A stretch of 64,000 bases of DNA from an uncultured Mesonia sp. Its GTDB lineage: Bacteria > Bacteroidota > Bacteroidia > Flavobacteriales > Flavobacteriaceae. Positions 9,578-20,062 of this stretch are shown here, one piece after another. The DNA lies in contig CATQIB010000019.1 in assembly GCA_958296185.1 (NCBI GenBank), positions 88,777-152,776 on the forward strand, written 5' to 3'. The notes beneath the pieces are model-generated. The model did no database searches. It had not been told where the DNA came from and saw only the letters and a program-made list of their open reading frames with translations. Position numbers and translations under genes: made by a program. Every line of letters begins with the position of its first letter. Positions within the stretch are counted from its first letter, which is position 1.

Positions 9578-10738
9578 ATGAAATATATACTACTATCATT
9601 ATTGTTGTTTGGCTTTACCGCTTGCCAGAAACAAGATAAACCTAATCAAGAAAAAAACGTAATTGCAACCGATACCGAGCACCACGATGATATTTTTCTT
9701 AGCAAAAAACAGGCAGAAGTATTAAATCTTAAATTAGAGCGTTTGCAAAAGCGCAATATGGGCCAAACCATCTCGGTAAACGGCACCTTAGAAGTTCCTC
9801 CACAAAATGAAGCTAGTGTAAATAGCGCCATAGGAGCTAATGTTCAAAATATTCTAGTCATTGAAGGGCAACAAGTAAAAGCCAATGAAGTAATAGCCTA
9901 TTTGCAACATCCCGACATTATCGAATTGCAAACTACCTATCTAGAAAACTACAACGACCTAATTTACTTGCAAAAAGAATATGAACGTCAAAAAAAATTA
10001 TACAAAGCCGGTGTAGGATCGGGAATGAATTTTCAAAAAGCTGAAGCCGATTTTAGAGCTAAAAACGGTCTAATAAAAGGCTTGGAAGAAAAATTAAAAC
10101 TGCTAAGTATTTCGGTGACCAGCTTGCAACAGGGGACAATACAAAATAAAGTAGCCATTAAAAGTCCACTTGATGGATATATACAAAAGGTAAAAGTCAA
10201 TATAGGGCAGTTTGTAGCCCCTCAAACTACTCTATTTACTGTTCTTAATGATCATCACGTGCACGCAGATTTTTTGGTTTATGAAGACCAAGCGCATTTG
10301 GTAGAAGAGAACCAGAAAATCAAATTTAGAATCGGGTCTAGTGAAAAAGAATTCGAAGCGATTATCTTTGCCACCTCAAAATCACTTGAAAAAGAAGCCA
10401 ATGCTATTCACGTCCATGCCGAAATTAAAGAAGATGACTTTAAATTTATCCCAGGAATGTATTTAGAAGGCCGTATATATTTAGAAGAAACAATGCAATG
10501 GGCTTTTCCCAATGAAGCTATTGTACAAGAGGGTACAAATGCTTTTGTTTTTGCGGTAAATCCTAATAAAGAAAATTATAGCTTTGAACCAATATCGGTA
10601 ATTCCTCAAACTAACGACGGCAGCTATACTGCGGTAAAATTTTTAAATGAGCAATCAGAACAAGCGCTTTATGCTATGAACAACGCTTATTATATTTTGG
10701 CCGAATCTAAAAAAGGAGAAGCCGATCACAGTCACTAA
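9578..10738 (+). CDS. cusB: CusB-type periplasmic adaptor lipoprotein
   Basis: A 386-residue membrane fusion protein of the heavy-metal efflux type. The N-terminus MKYILLSLLLFGFTAC is a lipoprotein signal. Barrel and lipoyl half-motifs flank a coiled-coil hairpin (ENYNDLIYLQKEYERQKKLYKAGVGS), and the second half contains KSPLDGYIQKVKVNIGQFV. The tail ends in EADHSH, a possible metal-binding terminus. It starts 2 bases after the CusA-TolC stop, so the two are one transcript and probably coupled. It links the inner-membrane pump to the TolC-like domain. Confidence 0.92.
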   Translation: MKYILLSLLLFGFTACQKQDKPNQEKNVIATDTEHHDDIFLSKKQAEVLNLKLERLQKRNMGQTISVNGTLEVPPQNEASVNSAIGANVQNILVIEGQQVKANEVIAYLQHPDIIELQTTYLENYNDLIYLQKEYERQKKLYKAGVGSGMNFQKAEADFRAKNGLIKGLEEKLKLLSISVTSLQQGTIQNKVAIKSPLDGYIQKVKVNIGQFVAPQTTLFTVLNDHHVHADFLVYEDQAHLVEENQKIKFRIGSSEKEFEAIIFATSKSLEKEANAIHVHAEIKEDDFKFIPGMYLEGRIYLEETMQWAFPNEAIVQEGTNAFVFAVNPNKENYSFEPISVIPQTNDGSYTAVKFLNEQSEQALYAMNNAYYILAESKKGEADHSH

Positions 10739-10749
10739 TATCAATTCAT

Positions 10750-10890
10750 ATGAGAAATTCAGACACTTTTACATTCTGGGTAGCAGCCATTATAATTTTA
10801 CATTTTATCATTGGCTTTATTTGGCTTATTATCAAAATGTCACCTAAAAAATCAGATAAAAAAGAAAAAATAGACCAAGATAATGAGTAA
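10750..10890 (+). CDS. 46-residue single-pass membrane peptide
   Basis: A short frame beginning MRNSDTFTFWVAAIIILHF with a hydrophobic span (about residues 9-29) and a Lys/Asp/Glu tail ending in DQDNE. It starts 11 bases after cusB and ends before the udk promoter, so it fits as the last gene of the efflux operon. I know no function; it may be an accessory subunit of the pump. Confidence 0.6.
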   Translation: MRNSDTFTFWVAAIIILHFIIGFIWLIIKMSPKKSDKKEKIDQDNE

Positions 10891-10919
10891 GCGGCTTTAT
10901 AAAAAGCATAATTATTTCT

Positions 10920-10927
10920 TAATTTTG
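10920..10927 (+). promoter_or_regulatory. udk -7 promoter box
   Basis: TAATTTTG matches TAnnTTTG and lies 16 bases before the udk ATG, which would give a leader of about 10 bases. Confidence 0.55.
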
Positions 10928-10943
10928 CCTAAAAATAAATTAG

Positions 10944-11552
10944 ATGCTAATAATTGGAATTGCTGGTGGTACTGGCGGTGGTAAAACAACAGTAGTAAAT
11001 ACCATTGTAGATGAATTGAAACATGATGAGGTGGCTGTAATCTCACAAGACTCTTACTATAGAGACACCAGTGAACTCAGTTTTGAAGAACGTACACAAA
11101 TCAATTTTGATCATCCACAATCAATCGATTTTGATTTATTGGTTAAACATCTTAAAGCTTTAAAAAAGGGAGAAGCAATAGATCAACCCATCTACAGTTT
11201 CACAGAGCATAACCGCACAGGAGATACTATTCTCACCCATCCCAAAAAGGTAATGATTGTAGAGGGAATTTTAATTTTAACCAATCCCAAATTGCGTAAA
11301 ATGTGCGATATTAAAATTTATGTGCACGCCGATAGCGATGAGCGCCTCATAAGACGTTTAAAGCGAGACATGAATGAAAGAGGCAGAGATCTTGACGAGG
11401 TTTTAAACAGGTACCAAACCACATTAAAACCCATGCATCAACAATTCATTGAACCTACCAAAGAATTTGCCGATATAATTATACCCTACAACCGCTACAA
11501 TACAGTGGCGGTAGATATCGTGCAAACTATCATAAAAGAAAAATTAGCTTAG
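10944..11552 (+). CDS. udk: Uridine/cytidine kinase
   Basis: Phosphorylates uridine and cytidine with ATP or GTP in pyrimidine salvage. The 202-residue protein has the P-loop GGTGGGKT (8-15), the substrate region QDSYYRD and FDHPQSIDFDLL, and the lid segment RLIRRLKRDMNERGR. Length and motif order are those of bacterial Udk. It is bounded by its own promoter box and a hairpin terminator, so it forms a single-gene unit. Confidence 0.95.
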   Translation: MLIIGIAGGTGGGKTTVVNTIVDELKHDEVAVISQDSYYRDTSELSFEERTQINFDHPQSIDFDLLVKHLKALKKGEAIDQPIYSFTEHNRTGDTILTHPKKVMIVEGILILTNPKLRKMCDIKIYVHADSDERLIRRLKRDMNERGRDLDEVLNRYQTTLKPMHQQFIEPTKEFADIIIPYNRYNTVAVDIVQTIIKEKLA

Positions 11553-11556
11553 TCTA

Positions 11557-11594
11557 AAAATCCTTATTCAATTCTGTTGGTAAGGATTTTTTTT
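11557..11594 (+). terminator. Rho-independent terminator of udk
   Basis: A 10-bp stem AAAATCCTTA/TAAGGATTTT (11557-11566 with 11581-11590), 14-base loop, followed by a T run. Confidence 0.85.
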
Positions 11595-11643
11595 CAAAGT
11601 CAAGTCCTTAACTCAGCAATCAGATATTTTGTATCTTCGTACT

Positions 11644-11967
11644 ATGCGATTAAAAGCCTTATTTCAAAATCCTTGGTTTAAATTCTTGAGCAATAAATAT
11701 GTGCTCCTGCTTTTGCTATTCGGAATTTGGATGCTTTTTTTAGATAGCAATTCTTGGTTGGTTCATCAAGAACTAAATGAAGAAATTCATGAATTAGAAG
11801 AGAACAAGGCTTTTTATGTAGAAGAAATTAAAAAAGACACCAGCATTTTAAGGAAACTCGCTAAGCCAGAAGAGTTAGAGCGCTTCGCACGCGAAACTTA
11901 TTTTATGAAAAAAGAAAATGAAGAGGTGTATATCATCGAATATAAAACAAAACATGAGCAAGAATAA
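11644..11967 (+). CDS. FtsB/DivIC-like septum formation initiator
   Basis: A 107-residue bitopic protein: short cytoplasmic N-terminus, one membrane helix (KYVLLLLLFGIWMLFLD), then a periplasmic coiled coil (ELNEEIHELEENKAFYVEEIKKD) and the conserved tail ELERFARETYFMKKENEEVYII. This is the layout of FtsB/DivIC, which joins FtsL/FtsQ at the divisome. The ATG at 11644 is preferred over an in-frame TTG at 11629. The last 14 bases overlap the start of mutA, so the division gene and the mutase genes share a transcript, a common gene order in Flavobacteriia. Confidence 0.85.
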   Translation: MRLKALFQNPWFKFLSNKYVLLLLLFGIWMLFLDSNSWLVHQELNEEIHELEENKAFYVEEIKKDTSILRKLAKPEELERFARETYFMKKENEEVYIIEYKTKHEQE

Positions 11968-13336
11968 TACTACGCTTTTAGCGGATTTTAATTCGGTTTC
12001 GGCAAAAGAATGGAAAACAAAAATACAAGCCGATCTTAAAGGAGAAGATTATAACAATTTAATTTTTCAAGATAGAAACGGTATTGATATAAAACCTTTT
12101 TATCACCAAGAAGAGACTGAAATTGGCTATATGCCAAGCTCTCCAAAAAAATGGTTCATTACAGAATCTTTCGAAATTACTGAAAATACAAATATAGATG
12201 ATGTTCTTAAGGTTTTAGAAAAGGGAACACAAGCACTTTGGCTCAAATTTAAACAAAATAGCCCCAACCCCATCCCTTTTGTTGAAGCTCTTTGGTCTAA
12301 AAACATTCCGGTTTATCTAGATTTTGAATATCAAAAGGAAGAAGAAGTTAATGCCTTAATAGAATTCCTAACAGGTAAGAATCACCAGTTCTCTATAGGG
12401 GTAGACTGTATTGGTCATTTAGCTAGCACAGGAAATTGGCATCAAAACCTAAGAAAAGATTTTGAAGATTTTAACTGGTTGATTAAGGCACAAGAAACCT
12501 TCCCTTTATTTTTAAGTATACGTACAGAAGTTTATGAAAATGCAGGGGCAAACCATATACAACAGGTTGCTTATGCTATGGCTCATGTAAACGAATACTT
12601 GAATCATTTAAGTGTTCATTTTCCAGAAAAATCGAAAAATTTTAAACCCCTATTTCATGTAAGCATAAGCGGAAATTATTTTGCAGAAATCGCCAAATTA
12701 AAGGCTTTACGAATAATATACAGCGAGATTGCCAAAGCCTATGAAATACCGCAAGAAATAGAAATCTTAGCTTTTCCCAGCATTAGAAATAAAACCCTAT
12801 ACGATTACAATGTAAATATGTTGCGCACTACAACAGAAAGCATGAGTGCCATCTTAGGTGGTGCAAATTGGGTGGCAAATACAGCCTATGACTCCGTTTT
12901 CCACCACGATAACAATTTTGGCCGACGTATTGCTCGTAACCAGTTGCTGGTTTTAAAAAATGAAAGTTATTTTGATAAAGTGAGTAATCCTGCAGATGGC
13001 AGTTATTACCTTGAAAGCCTAACGCAACAAATATCCGAAAAGGCATTAGGCATTTTTAAATCTATAGAACAAGCTGGTGGTTTTATAACCGCCTTAATGG
13101 ATGGAACCATACAACGTAAAATAGAAGAGGTTGCACAAGAAGAAGTAAAAACATTTGAACAAAAAGAAAAAATACTAGTGGGAACAAACAAGTATTTGAA
13201 TCTTGATGATAAAATGAAAAATGAACTTGAAAAAACACCTTTTCTTGAGAAATTTTCTCGCAAAACCTTAATCAAACCGATTATTCAAAAACGCCTTGCA
13301 GAAGGAATGGAACAGGAGCGTTTAACTAACGAATAA
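11954..13336 (+). CDS. mutA: Methylmalonyl-CoA mutase small subunit
   Basis: A 460-residue beta subunit of the heterodimeric adenosylcobalamin mutase that interconverts succinyl-CoA and methylmalonyl-CoA. It keeps the mutase barrel segments ([34 protein letters not shown]), where the first is quoted in the family as part of the active-site barrel, but lacks the C-terminal cobalamin-binding domain, as expected of this subunit. The ATG at 11954 (MSKNNTT) lies inside the previous gene; the frame is open further upstream but that part only shadows the division gene. The large subunit follows after 16 bases. Confidence 0.93.
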   Translation: MSKNNTTLLADFNSVSAKEWKTKIQADLKGEDYNNLIFQDRNGIDIKPFYHQEETEIGYMPSSPKKWFITESFEITENTNIDDVLKVLEKGTQALWLKFKQNSPNPIPFVEALWSKNIPVYLDFEYQKEEEVNALIEFLTGKNHQFSIGVDCIGHLASTGNWHQNLRKDFEDFNWLIKAQETFPLFLSIRTEVYENAGANHIQQVAYAMAHVNEYLNHLSVHFPEKSKNFKPLFHVSISGNYFAEIAKLKALRIIYSEIAKAYEIPQEIEILAFPSIRNKTLYDYNVNMLRTTTESMSAILGGANWVANTAYDSVFHHDNNFGRRIARNQLLVLKNESYFDKVSNPADGSYYLESLTQQISEKALGIFKSIEQAGGFITALMDGTIQRKIEEVAQEEVKTFEQKEKILVGTNKYLNLDDKMKNELEKTPFLEKFSRKTLIKPIIQKRLAEGMEQERLTNE

Positions 13337-13352
13337 AGCAGCCATCAAGATT

Positions 13353-15479
13353 ATGAAAAGAAAAGATTTACAACATATTCAAATTAAAAAGCAGTCGGGA
13401 AAGGCCACAAATACAAACGAAACTTTTCTCACCGCCGAAAAAATAACAATAAAAAAAGTATACAGTCCACAAGATATTGCCAGTTTTAAGCACCTCAACT
13501 ATGCAGCAGGAATACCTCCTTATCTAAGAGGTCCTTACAGTACGATGTATGTAAAAAGGCCGTGGACCATTAGACAATACGCAGGATTTTCAACTGCCGA
13601 AGAGAGTAACGCCTTTTATAGACGTAACCTAGCGGCTGGTCAAAAAGGACTATCGGTTGCCTTCGATTTACCCACTCACCGAGGCTATGACTCCGATCAC
13701 GACCGCGTGGTTGGAGACGTAGGAAAAGCTGGGGTTGCTATTGATTCGGTTGAAGACATGAAAATACTCTTCGACCAGATTCCATTAGATAAAATGTCGG
13801 TTTCAATGACCATGAATGGTGCCGTACTGCCTATCATGGCTTTTTATATTGTCGCCGCAGAAGAACAAGGCGTAGCACCTGAGCAATTGGCAGGTACCAT
13901 TCAAAATGATATTTTAAAAGAATTTATGGTGCGTAATACCTATATATATCCACCTAGTCCTTCGATGAAAATCATTGCCGATATTTTCGAATACACCTCG
14001 CAAAATATGCCTCGTTTTAACAGCATTAGTATATCTGGCTACCACATGCAAGAAGCAGGTGCAACTTGTGATATCGAGTTGGCCTATACCCTAGCCGATG
14101 GTCTGGAATATATCCGTAAAGGATTAGAAGCAGGAATGGATATTGATAGTTTTGCACCGCGATTATCATTTTTCTGGGCCATAGGGATGAACCATTTTAT
14201 GGAAATAGCTAAAATGAGAGCAGCTAGAATGCTATGGGCAAAACTTGTAAAACAATTTAACCCTAAAAACCCAAAATCGCTGTCTCTACGTACACACTGC
14301 CAAACTAGCGGATGGTCGCTTACCGAGCAAGACCCTTTTAATAATGTAGCCAGAACCTGTATTGAAGCTGCCGCAGCAGCCTTTGGCGGCACCCAAAGTT
14401 TGCACACCAACGCACTAGACGAAGCCATTGCACTCCCAACCGATTTTTCGGCACGCATCGCTCGTAACACACAATTATACTTACAAGAAGAAACACAAAT
14501 CACCAAAACAGTAGATCCTTGGGCAGGAAGCTATTATGTAGAAAGCCTTACAAATGACATCGCCCATAAAGCTTGGAAACTCATTCAAGAAGTAGAAGAA
14601 TTGGGAGGAATGACCAAAGCCATTGAAAAAGGTATTCCTAAAATGCGCATTGAAGAAGCTGCTGCACGTAAACAAGCTAGAATTGATAGTGGGCAAGATA
14701 TTATTGTAGGCACCAATCAATACCGGTTAGAACAAGAAGACCCAATTGTGACGTTAGAGGTAGACAACCAAAGTGTGCGTAAACAACAAATCAAACGCCT
14801 AGAATCATTACGCAAAAATCGTGATGAAAACAAAGTGCAAGAGAGCTTAGAAAAATTAACTCAAGCCGCAAAAACCGGCAAAGAAAATTTATTAGCTTTA
14901 GCGGTAGATGCAGCAAGAAACAGGGCTAGCATTGGCGAAATTAGTTTAGCTCTCGAAAAAATTTACGGTAGACATAAAGCACAAATAAAATCATTTAGCG
15001 GCGTGTACAGCAAAGAAATAAAAGACGACAAAAGCTTTAAAAAAGCGAGAGAAATGGCCAATCAATTCGCTACACTTGAAGGTAGAAGGCCTAGAATTAT
15101 GATAGCCAAAATGGGGCAAGATGGGCATGACCGTGGCGCAAAAGTAGTAGCCACAGGCTATGCAGATGTAGGATTTGATGTAGACATCGGACCCCTTTTT
15201 CAAACCCCGCAAGAAGCCGCCAAGCAAGCCGTAGAAAATGATGTACACGTTTTGGGCGTGTCTTCCTTAGCGGCCGGACATAAAACTCTGGTTCCTCAAG
15301 TTATCGAAGAGTTAAAGGTCTTGGGACGAGAAGATATTATGGTTATTGTTGGTGGGGTGATCCCTTCGGCAGATTATGAGTATTTATTCAATGCTGGTGC
15401 CGTTGCCGTTTTTGGGCCAGGAACAAAAATCAGCGATGCAGCTATTCAAATACTAGAAATTCTTATCGATGAAGAGTAA
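13353..15479 (+). CDS. mutB: Methylmalonyl-CoA mutase large subunit
   Basis: A 708-residue catalytic subunit. The N-terminal mutase barrel includes [20 protein letters not shown] and [17 protein letters not shown]. The C-terminal cobalamin-binding domain has the DxHxxG motif DGHDRG (Asp590, His592, Gly595), whose His is the lower axial cobalt ligand, followed by the [10 protein letters not shown] segment. Together with mutA it links propionate and odd-chain or branched-chain catabolism to succinyl-CoA. No meaB-like chaperone or epimerase gene is adjacent in this window. Confidence 0.96.
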   Translation: MKRKDLQHIQIKKQSGKATNTNETFLTAEKITIKKVYSPQDIASFKHLNYAAGIPPYLRGPYSTMYVKRPWTIRQYAGFSTAEESNAFYRRNLAAGQKGLSVAFDLPTHRGYDSDHDRVVGDVGKAGVAIDSVEDMKILFDQIPLDKMSVSMTMNGAVLPIMAFYIVAAEEQGVAPEQLAGTIQNDILKEFMVRNTYIYPPSPSMKIIADIFEYTSQNMPRFNSISISGYHMQEAGATCDIELAYTLADGLEYIRKGLEAGMDIDSFAPRLSFFWAIGMNHFMEIAKMRAARMLWAKLVKQFNPKNPKSLSLRTHCQTSGWSLTEQDPFNNVARTCIEAAAAAFGGTQSLHTNALDEAIALPTDFSARIARNTQLYLQEETQITKTVDPWAGSYYVESLTNDIAHKAWKLIQEVEELGGMTKAIEKGIPKMRIEEAAARKQARIDSGQDIIVGTNQYRLEQEDPIVTLEVDNQSVRKQQIKRLESLRKNRDENKVQESLEKLTQAAKTGKENLLALAVDAARNRASIGEISLALEKIYGRHKAQIKSFSGVYSKEIKDDKSFKKAREMANQFATLEGRRPRIMIAKMGQDGHDRGAKVVATGYADVGFDVDIGPLFQTPQEAAKQAVENDVHVLGVSSLAAGHKTLVPQVIEELKVLGREDIMVIVGGVIPSADYEYLFNAGAVAVFGPGTKISDAAIQILEILIDEE

Positions 15480-15497
15480 AATTAGTTTGGTCTTCCT

Positions 15498-15530
15498 TTT
15501 TAGGGCGTTACCCTAAAGGGTCGGGCTTTT
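15498..15530 (+). terminator. Possible terminator after mutB
   Basis: A short stem TTTTAGGG/CCCTAAAG (15498-15505 with 15511-15518) followed by GGTCGGGCTTTTG. The T run is weak, so this is a plausible rather than a clear terminator. Confidence 0.4.
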
Positions 15531-15638
15531 GTTGCAATCTTTGAGGTGAAAAAACACCTCAAAGTATTTTCACGACAATCCCTAACGCAAGGCCACAGCA
15601 TTTCTATTTTTAAATTATATTTTATTAAATTAACGCAT

Positions 15639-16112
15639 ATGAATACTACTAAGACGCTTATTTTAACTGTATTTTTAATGTGTGGCCTCCACGCTATTGC
15701 ACAAGATAAAATTGCCAATCCAAACTTTGATGAAACTTTAGCTCAAAAGTATGAAGCTGATGATTATGGAATGAGGTCATACTTCTTGGTAATTTTAAAA
15801 ACCGGTAAAAATAAAAGTCAAAACCAAGAATTATTGGCCAAAAGTATGCGTGGGCATTTAGATAATATTAAGCGATTAGTTGAAAACGGCAAGTTGGTGT
15901 TAGCTGGCCCTTTAGGAACCAATCAAAAAAATTATCGCGGCATTTTCATTTTTCAAAAGGTAGAAAGTCAAGAAAAACTAGAAGCCATCTTAGCTACTGA
16001 TGAAGCTATTAAAAATAATTTTTTGGCTTATGAGATTTATCCGTGGTACGGTTCTGCCGCCTTGCCAGCTTATTTACCAATATCCGACAAAATTTGGAAG
16101 AAAAAGCCTTAA
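15639..16112 (+). CDS. Secreted YCII-like protein
   Basis: A 157-residue protein with a cleavable signal (MNTTKTLILTVFLMCGLHAIAQ) and a C-terminal ferredoxin-like YCII-type domain: FLVILKTGKNKSQ, HLDNIKRLVENGKLVLAGPL and LATDEAIKNNFLAYEIYPWYG. YCII domains are small possible enzymes with His and Asp at the active site; their reaction is not established. The start at 15639 was chosen because it begins the signal peptide; a longer frame from 15546 adds an unlikely 31-residue prefix. It is closed by a strong terminator shared with the convergent gene. Confidence 0.75.
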   Translation: MNTTKTLILTVFLMCGLHAIAQDKIANPNFDETLAQKYEADDYGMRSYFLVILKTGKNKSQNQELLAKSMRGHLDNIKRLVENGKLVLAGPLGTNQKNYRGIFIFQKVESQEKLEAILATDEAIKNNFLAYEIYPWYGSAALPAYLPISDKIWKKKP

Positions 16113-16120
16113 TATTTAAA

Positions 16121-16161
16121 AAACAATCCCGAATGGCTGCGCCTATTCGGGATTGTTTTTT
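16121..16161. terminator. Bidirectional terminator
   Basis: A 14-bp stem AAACAATCCCGAAT/ATTCGGGATTGTTT (16121-16134 with 16145-16158) around a 10-base loop with A/T runs on both sides. It separates the YCII gene from the convergent T9SS protein gene ending at 16179. Confidence 0.9.
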
Positions 16162-16178
16162 GCTTTATTTTTCGCTTA

Positions 16179-19100
16179 TCATTTTTTGATCAGTTTCTGA
16201 GTAAATATAATGTCATCAGCTTGAAGCTGAATATAATAAAATCCGTTTGGTAAGCCTTTCAAAGCATAAATCGATTCCTCTCCGCTAAAAGAATCAAGTT
16301 TTAAATCCTTAATTCGTACACCCAATTGATTATAAATCGATATGCTTAGATTTTGACCGATAAGTGATTCGGCTTTGACCTGAAAATAATCCGTAAAGGG
16401 ATTAGGGTAAACAAGCCAACTAGACTTTTTCAATATCGGGTTGGCTAAGTTTTTTTGTTTGAACAACAAAGCAAACCGATTGGCAGCTATGCTCTGTGGT
16501 ATATCTTCATCGATCGTGAAATCTACTTGATTTGCTCCTTTTGTGAGAGGAGTCTCTTGGTGTAGGTATCGATCTAATAGAAATACACTAACACCACCAA
16601 ATGCTGGTAGATCAAAATTAAGTCGGTAATCGCTAAATCGGTAATTATTTACAAAGAGGTCTAAAGTGTCTCCTTTCACTGGCATTTCTCTCCGTTCTAT
16701 ACTTAAGTAATCGTTTTGATTGATTATTGCAATATTCTCATCTAGATTCCCCATTTTAGCAGCATCTGCATCATTCACTTGATTGGTATAAGCAGCATCA
16801 AAGCGTATAATAAAACTATCGGTTAATTGCATATTAGAAGCCTCATTGGCATACAACTGACCGATTAAAGCCAAATCTTGCGGTTTATTCGATCTAAAAA
16901 CCTGTGTGAAATTTTGATTTACTTTATCCGCTTGATTAAAAATTATTTTTGGATTTGCTCCCCCTGTACGCACAAAAAATGCTTGATTTACCTGAATAAT
17001 AGCATTTGCCTCTGAGCCGTCTGAATTGGTACCCGAAGGTAAATCTACCACAACAAAACCACCCCGCACATTCTTATTAGGATCCCAAATATAATATTGG
17101 TTCGGATTAATGTCTACAGATCGCGAAAGAACCTGATTTAAGTCAACTTGTGCTTGATACGGATTACCGACAAAATTAAACGCGCCCGGTGTTGTGTTTA
17201 ACACACTGCTAGGCACTTCAAAATTGCCAGTTTGTGTCAAATTACCACGCATACGCAGGCGCGTGGTGTCGGGCTGACTGGCGTTTTGGGTCACATTTAT
17301 GTCTCGACTACCACGCACCATTAAACGATGAGGAGTTCCTGCTTGCAAAGAAGTATTCAAAGTGCTGCTAACAGCAAACCACTGTTGGTTCGCATTATCA
17401 AAACTCCATAAAGAAGGGTTACCCGAAGGCGTGGCATCAAAACCGTTTTGACCAGTAGTTGAACCTGTAATATGCGTGCCGTAACCTGGATTAGGATTTA
17501 AAAAATTTGAATAATCCAAGTTGTTTGCCCCTTCCTGCCATTGTTCGTGAATAGTTCTCGTACTGGTTACCGAACTACTTAACAATCTGTACGCCCTCTT
17601 TGGAGGGATAATTCTCTCTACTTCAACTTCCCCCTGTATATTCATAGTATTTGGAATGGGTCCTAAAGTACCCATTTGGGCGGGGCTTTTGCTTCCAAAA
17701 ATTAATTCTCCATCGATTTGCATTTTGTTACCGCTCAATTGTAAATAATGGTGATTGATTAATTTTTTATTTGGAGCAATAAATAGATTCTTACCGCTAA
17801 AATCATTTTCACTCATCCAATTATCACCAATAAGTATATCTTTAATATTGGTTACATCTGGCGTCAATTGATTTACCCACTCATCGTTCATAAATAACAA
17901 GTAGTCTAACTCGCCAGGATTTGCTTGTGCACTATCAGTATCAATAAATTCGTTGGTAAGTATATTTTGGTAATTTCGCCTATCTTCTACTGCAACATCG
18001 GTTTGCGTATCATCTAATAAGCTGCCATCTGCGGTATTCACTGTACCACCAATGAACATTCGCCACCTTCTTGCTGTACCTGTTCCAAAAAACATATTTT
18101 GACTACCAGCAATAAACCGAGTATTGGTATTGATTGCCCCAAATTCTTGTTCAAAGGCTGCTTGTGTGGCTCCGCGTGAAATTAGCATAAAAGCATTTGG
18201 ATGAATGTACGTATCAGCATTAGATCCTGCCGCCAAGTCGCCAACGCGCCAAACCTTATTATTGTCCATTACCAATTTTATGTCCTTCATTTCAACAATT
18301 TGGTCTGAGGCATTAAAAATCTCGATAAATTCATTTTCATAATTAGTCGCATCGCTTATTTCGGTAATATAGACAGTTCCAGGAGTAGGAGCAACCGCAG
18401 CATTAAATACAGAAAAGCTCAAGCTATTTTGCACGGGAAACAAACCATCGTCAACACTTAATTGTAATCCTGTACCACTTTGAGTATGCGATATATTGGC
18501 AAATGACACCATCCCGTTTACCGCGGTTTCGGTTACAGGACTACCTGCTAAACTACCTGTTGAGGTGAGGTTAACACTGAGGTTATAATCGGTGTCTATA
18601 TTTCCGTTGGTATCGGTAGCAATAACCTGCACAGGTGGACTCATAGTTTGATTTACAAAAACATCACTAGGTTGTTGAAAAAAGCGTAATTCGCTGGCGT
18701 CAACAGCAATTGTAAAAACATTACTCGTAATGTCTCCCAACAAAAATGGATCTGAAAAAGTTGAACCATTGTTTGCTGCTGTAAATCCGTGATTTGCTGC
18801 TGAAATTTTAAATTGAAGATCAGCTCCGTCTACTATATTTTGCTCCTTTAAATAAACACCCATCAAAAATTCTAAAGACGCACCATCGCCTATGCTAATA
18901 GGTGGATTAAATCCTAAAATGATTTCTTGGTTACTAATATTGATTGGATTAATGGTATAGGAATTTAAATTTTCATCGATCAAGGTAATACCTGCTAAAT
19001 GGTCTTCCCACAAAGCCGTATTACCAGCAGCGGGTACAAAGCGCATTTGGTTTACATAAGTGGGTAAATTATCGCCGCTACCTTGATCTTCTATAATAAA

Positions 19101-19868
19101 TCCGAAAACCTCCTCTGCATTACCAGAAGATGTAGCGTTTACAGCATCGATAATGCCCGCTGTAACTTGGTTTAAAGGAGCAAAAATTTCTGTGGTGGCA
19201 TCACCATTAATAGTGGGTGTACCGTATATTTCTATATGATCTATAGCAATATCTTCATCTTCACTGTCTAAATTGAATTCAATTTTCAAGTTTAAAGATT
19301 GTCCTGTGGCAGGAATACCTTCCACGAATTGTTGAAAACTAGGACTCAATGCAATGCCATCTCCTACCCCATCAAAATTGGTATCTATAGCTGGTTCTGT
19401 ATTTGTACTACCCCCTCTAGACTCTATATGCAGTAAAGGAGTATAGCTACCGCTATTATCAACCTCATAAGATATATGCACATAATCAGACGAGTCCCAA
19501 TCTTCATCGCCGTTTGAAGCATCCTCTTCTGCCAAGTGAACTCGAAATTCTAAATTGGTATAGTAGGCGATATTGATATTTGACAGCATTAAGCTTTGTT
19601 GAGCCGATGCTCCCTCCCCATCAATATCTTGCGCGGCAAAAAAGAAATTACCTAACTTACCTAAATAGCTCGGATTTATATTTGTACCGTCAGTGCGGAT
19701 AAAATAATCTTCATTATTATCTGTAAACTCGGGGATACTAGTGCTATATCCCGCATTGGTTTCAAAATCTTGCAGATAAATCTGTGTTTGGGCTTTTAGC
19801 GAAAAAGTTAAAATAAAAAAAACAACAATAGAAAAATAGGTCGGATAACCGTTGAAGGAAGCAAACAT
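16179..19868 (-). CDS. Secreted lamin-tail-domain protein with type IX sorting signal
   Basis: A 1229-residue extracellular or surface protein. It has an N-terminal signal (YFSIVVFFILTFSLKAQ), an N-terminal region with a repeated DFETNAGY-like adhesion segment, and a lamin-tail domain around residue 500 (TPGTVYITEISDATNYENEF, EIFNASDQIVEMKDIKLVM). The C-terminal 80 residues (SWLVYPNPFTDYFQVKAESL, YNQLGVRIKDL, GLPNGFYYIQLQ, FTQKLIKK) form a type A T9SS sorting domain, so it should cross the outer membrane through the type IX system. No catalytic motif was recognised. It is transcribed alone toward a shared terminator. Confidence 0.85.
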   Translation of the reverse strand: MFASFNGYPTYFSIVVFFILTFSLKAQTQIYLQDFETNAGYSTSIPEFTDNNEDYFIRTDGTNINPSYLGKLGNFFFAAQDIDGEGASAQQSLMLSNINIAYYTNLEFRVHLAEEDASNGDEDWDSSDYVHISYEVDNSGSYTPLLHIESRGGSTNTEPAIDTNFDGVGDGIALSPSFQQFVEGIPATGQSLNLKIEFNLDSEDEDIAIDHIEIYGTPTINGDATTEIFAPLNQVTAGIIDAVNATSSGNAEEVFGFIIEDQGSGDNLPTYVNQMRFVPAAGNTALWEDHLAGITLIDENLNSYTINPINISNQEIILGFNPPISIGDGASLEFLMGVYLKEQNIVDGADLQFKISAANHGFTAANNGSTFSDPFLLGDITSNVFTIAVDASELRFFQQPSDVFVNQTMSPPVQVIATDTNGNIDTDYNLSVNLTSTGSLAGSPVTETAVNGMVSFANISHTQSGTGLQLSVDDGLFPVQNSLSFSVFNAAVAPTPGTVYITEISDATNYENEFIEIFNASDQIVEMKDIKLVMDNNKVWRVGDLAAGSNADTYIHPNAFMLISRGATQAAFEQEFGAINTNTRFIAGSQNMFFGTGTARRWRMFIGGTVNTADGSLLDDTQTDVAVEDRRNYQNILTNEFIDTDSAQANPGELDYLLFMNDEWVNQLTPDVTNIKDILIGDNWMSENDFSGKNLFIAPNKKLINHHYLQLSGNKMQIDGELIFGSKSPAQMGTLGPIPNTMNIQGEVEVERIIPPKRAYRLLSSSVTSTRTIHEQWQEGANNLDYSNFLNPNPGYGTHITGSTTGQNGFDATPSGNPSLWSFDNANQQWFAVSSTLNTSLQAGTPHRLMVRGSRDINVTQNASQPDTTRLRMRGNLTQTGNFEVPSSVLNTTPGAFNFVGNPYQAQVDLNQVLSRSVDINPNQYYIWDPNKNVRGGFVVVDLPSGTNSDGSEANAIIQVNQAFFVRTGGANPKIIFNQADKVNQNFTQVFRSNKPQDLALIGQLYANEASNMQLTDSFIIRFDAAYTNQVNDADAAKMGNLDENIAIINQNDYLSIERREMPVKGDTLDLFVNNYRFSDYRLNFDLPAFGGVSVFLLDRYLHQETPLTKGANQVDFTIDEDIPQSIAANRFALLFKQKNLANPILKKSSWLVYPNPFTDYFQVKAESLIGQNLSISIYNQLGVRIKDLKLDSFSGEESIYALKGLPNGFYYIQLQADDIIFTQKLIKK

Positions 19869-20012
19869 AATTTTGAATATTTAAGAAACTAAAAATATAC
19901 AAATTATTATGCTTAAATGTTAATTTAATTTAAACAGAACATTACAAAGTATTAACCAATTCAACTAAAAAACCTAAAAATTTAAACGAATAGTAAACTA
20001 ACTAAGTGATAT

Positions 20013-20044
20013 AAAAAACCCCAAACCATAAAAGCAATTTGGGG
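20013..20044 (-). terminator. Rho-independent terminator
   Basis: Read on the minus strand: stem CCCCAAA/TTTGGGG around a 12-base loop followed by a T6 run. It closes the T9SS gene that ends at 20063. Confidence 0.8.
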
Positions 20045-20062
20045 ATTATTGGTTTAAAGTAT

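Noticed and set aside
15546..15638. Longer N-terminus for the YCII-like protein
   Set aside because: Would bury the signal peptide 31 residues inside the protein.
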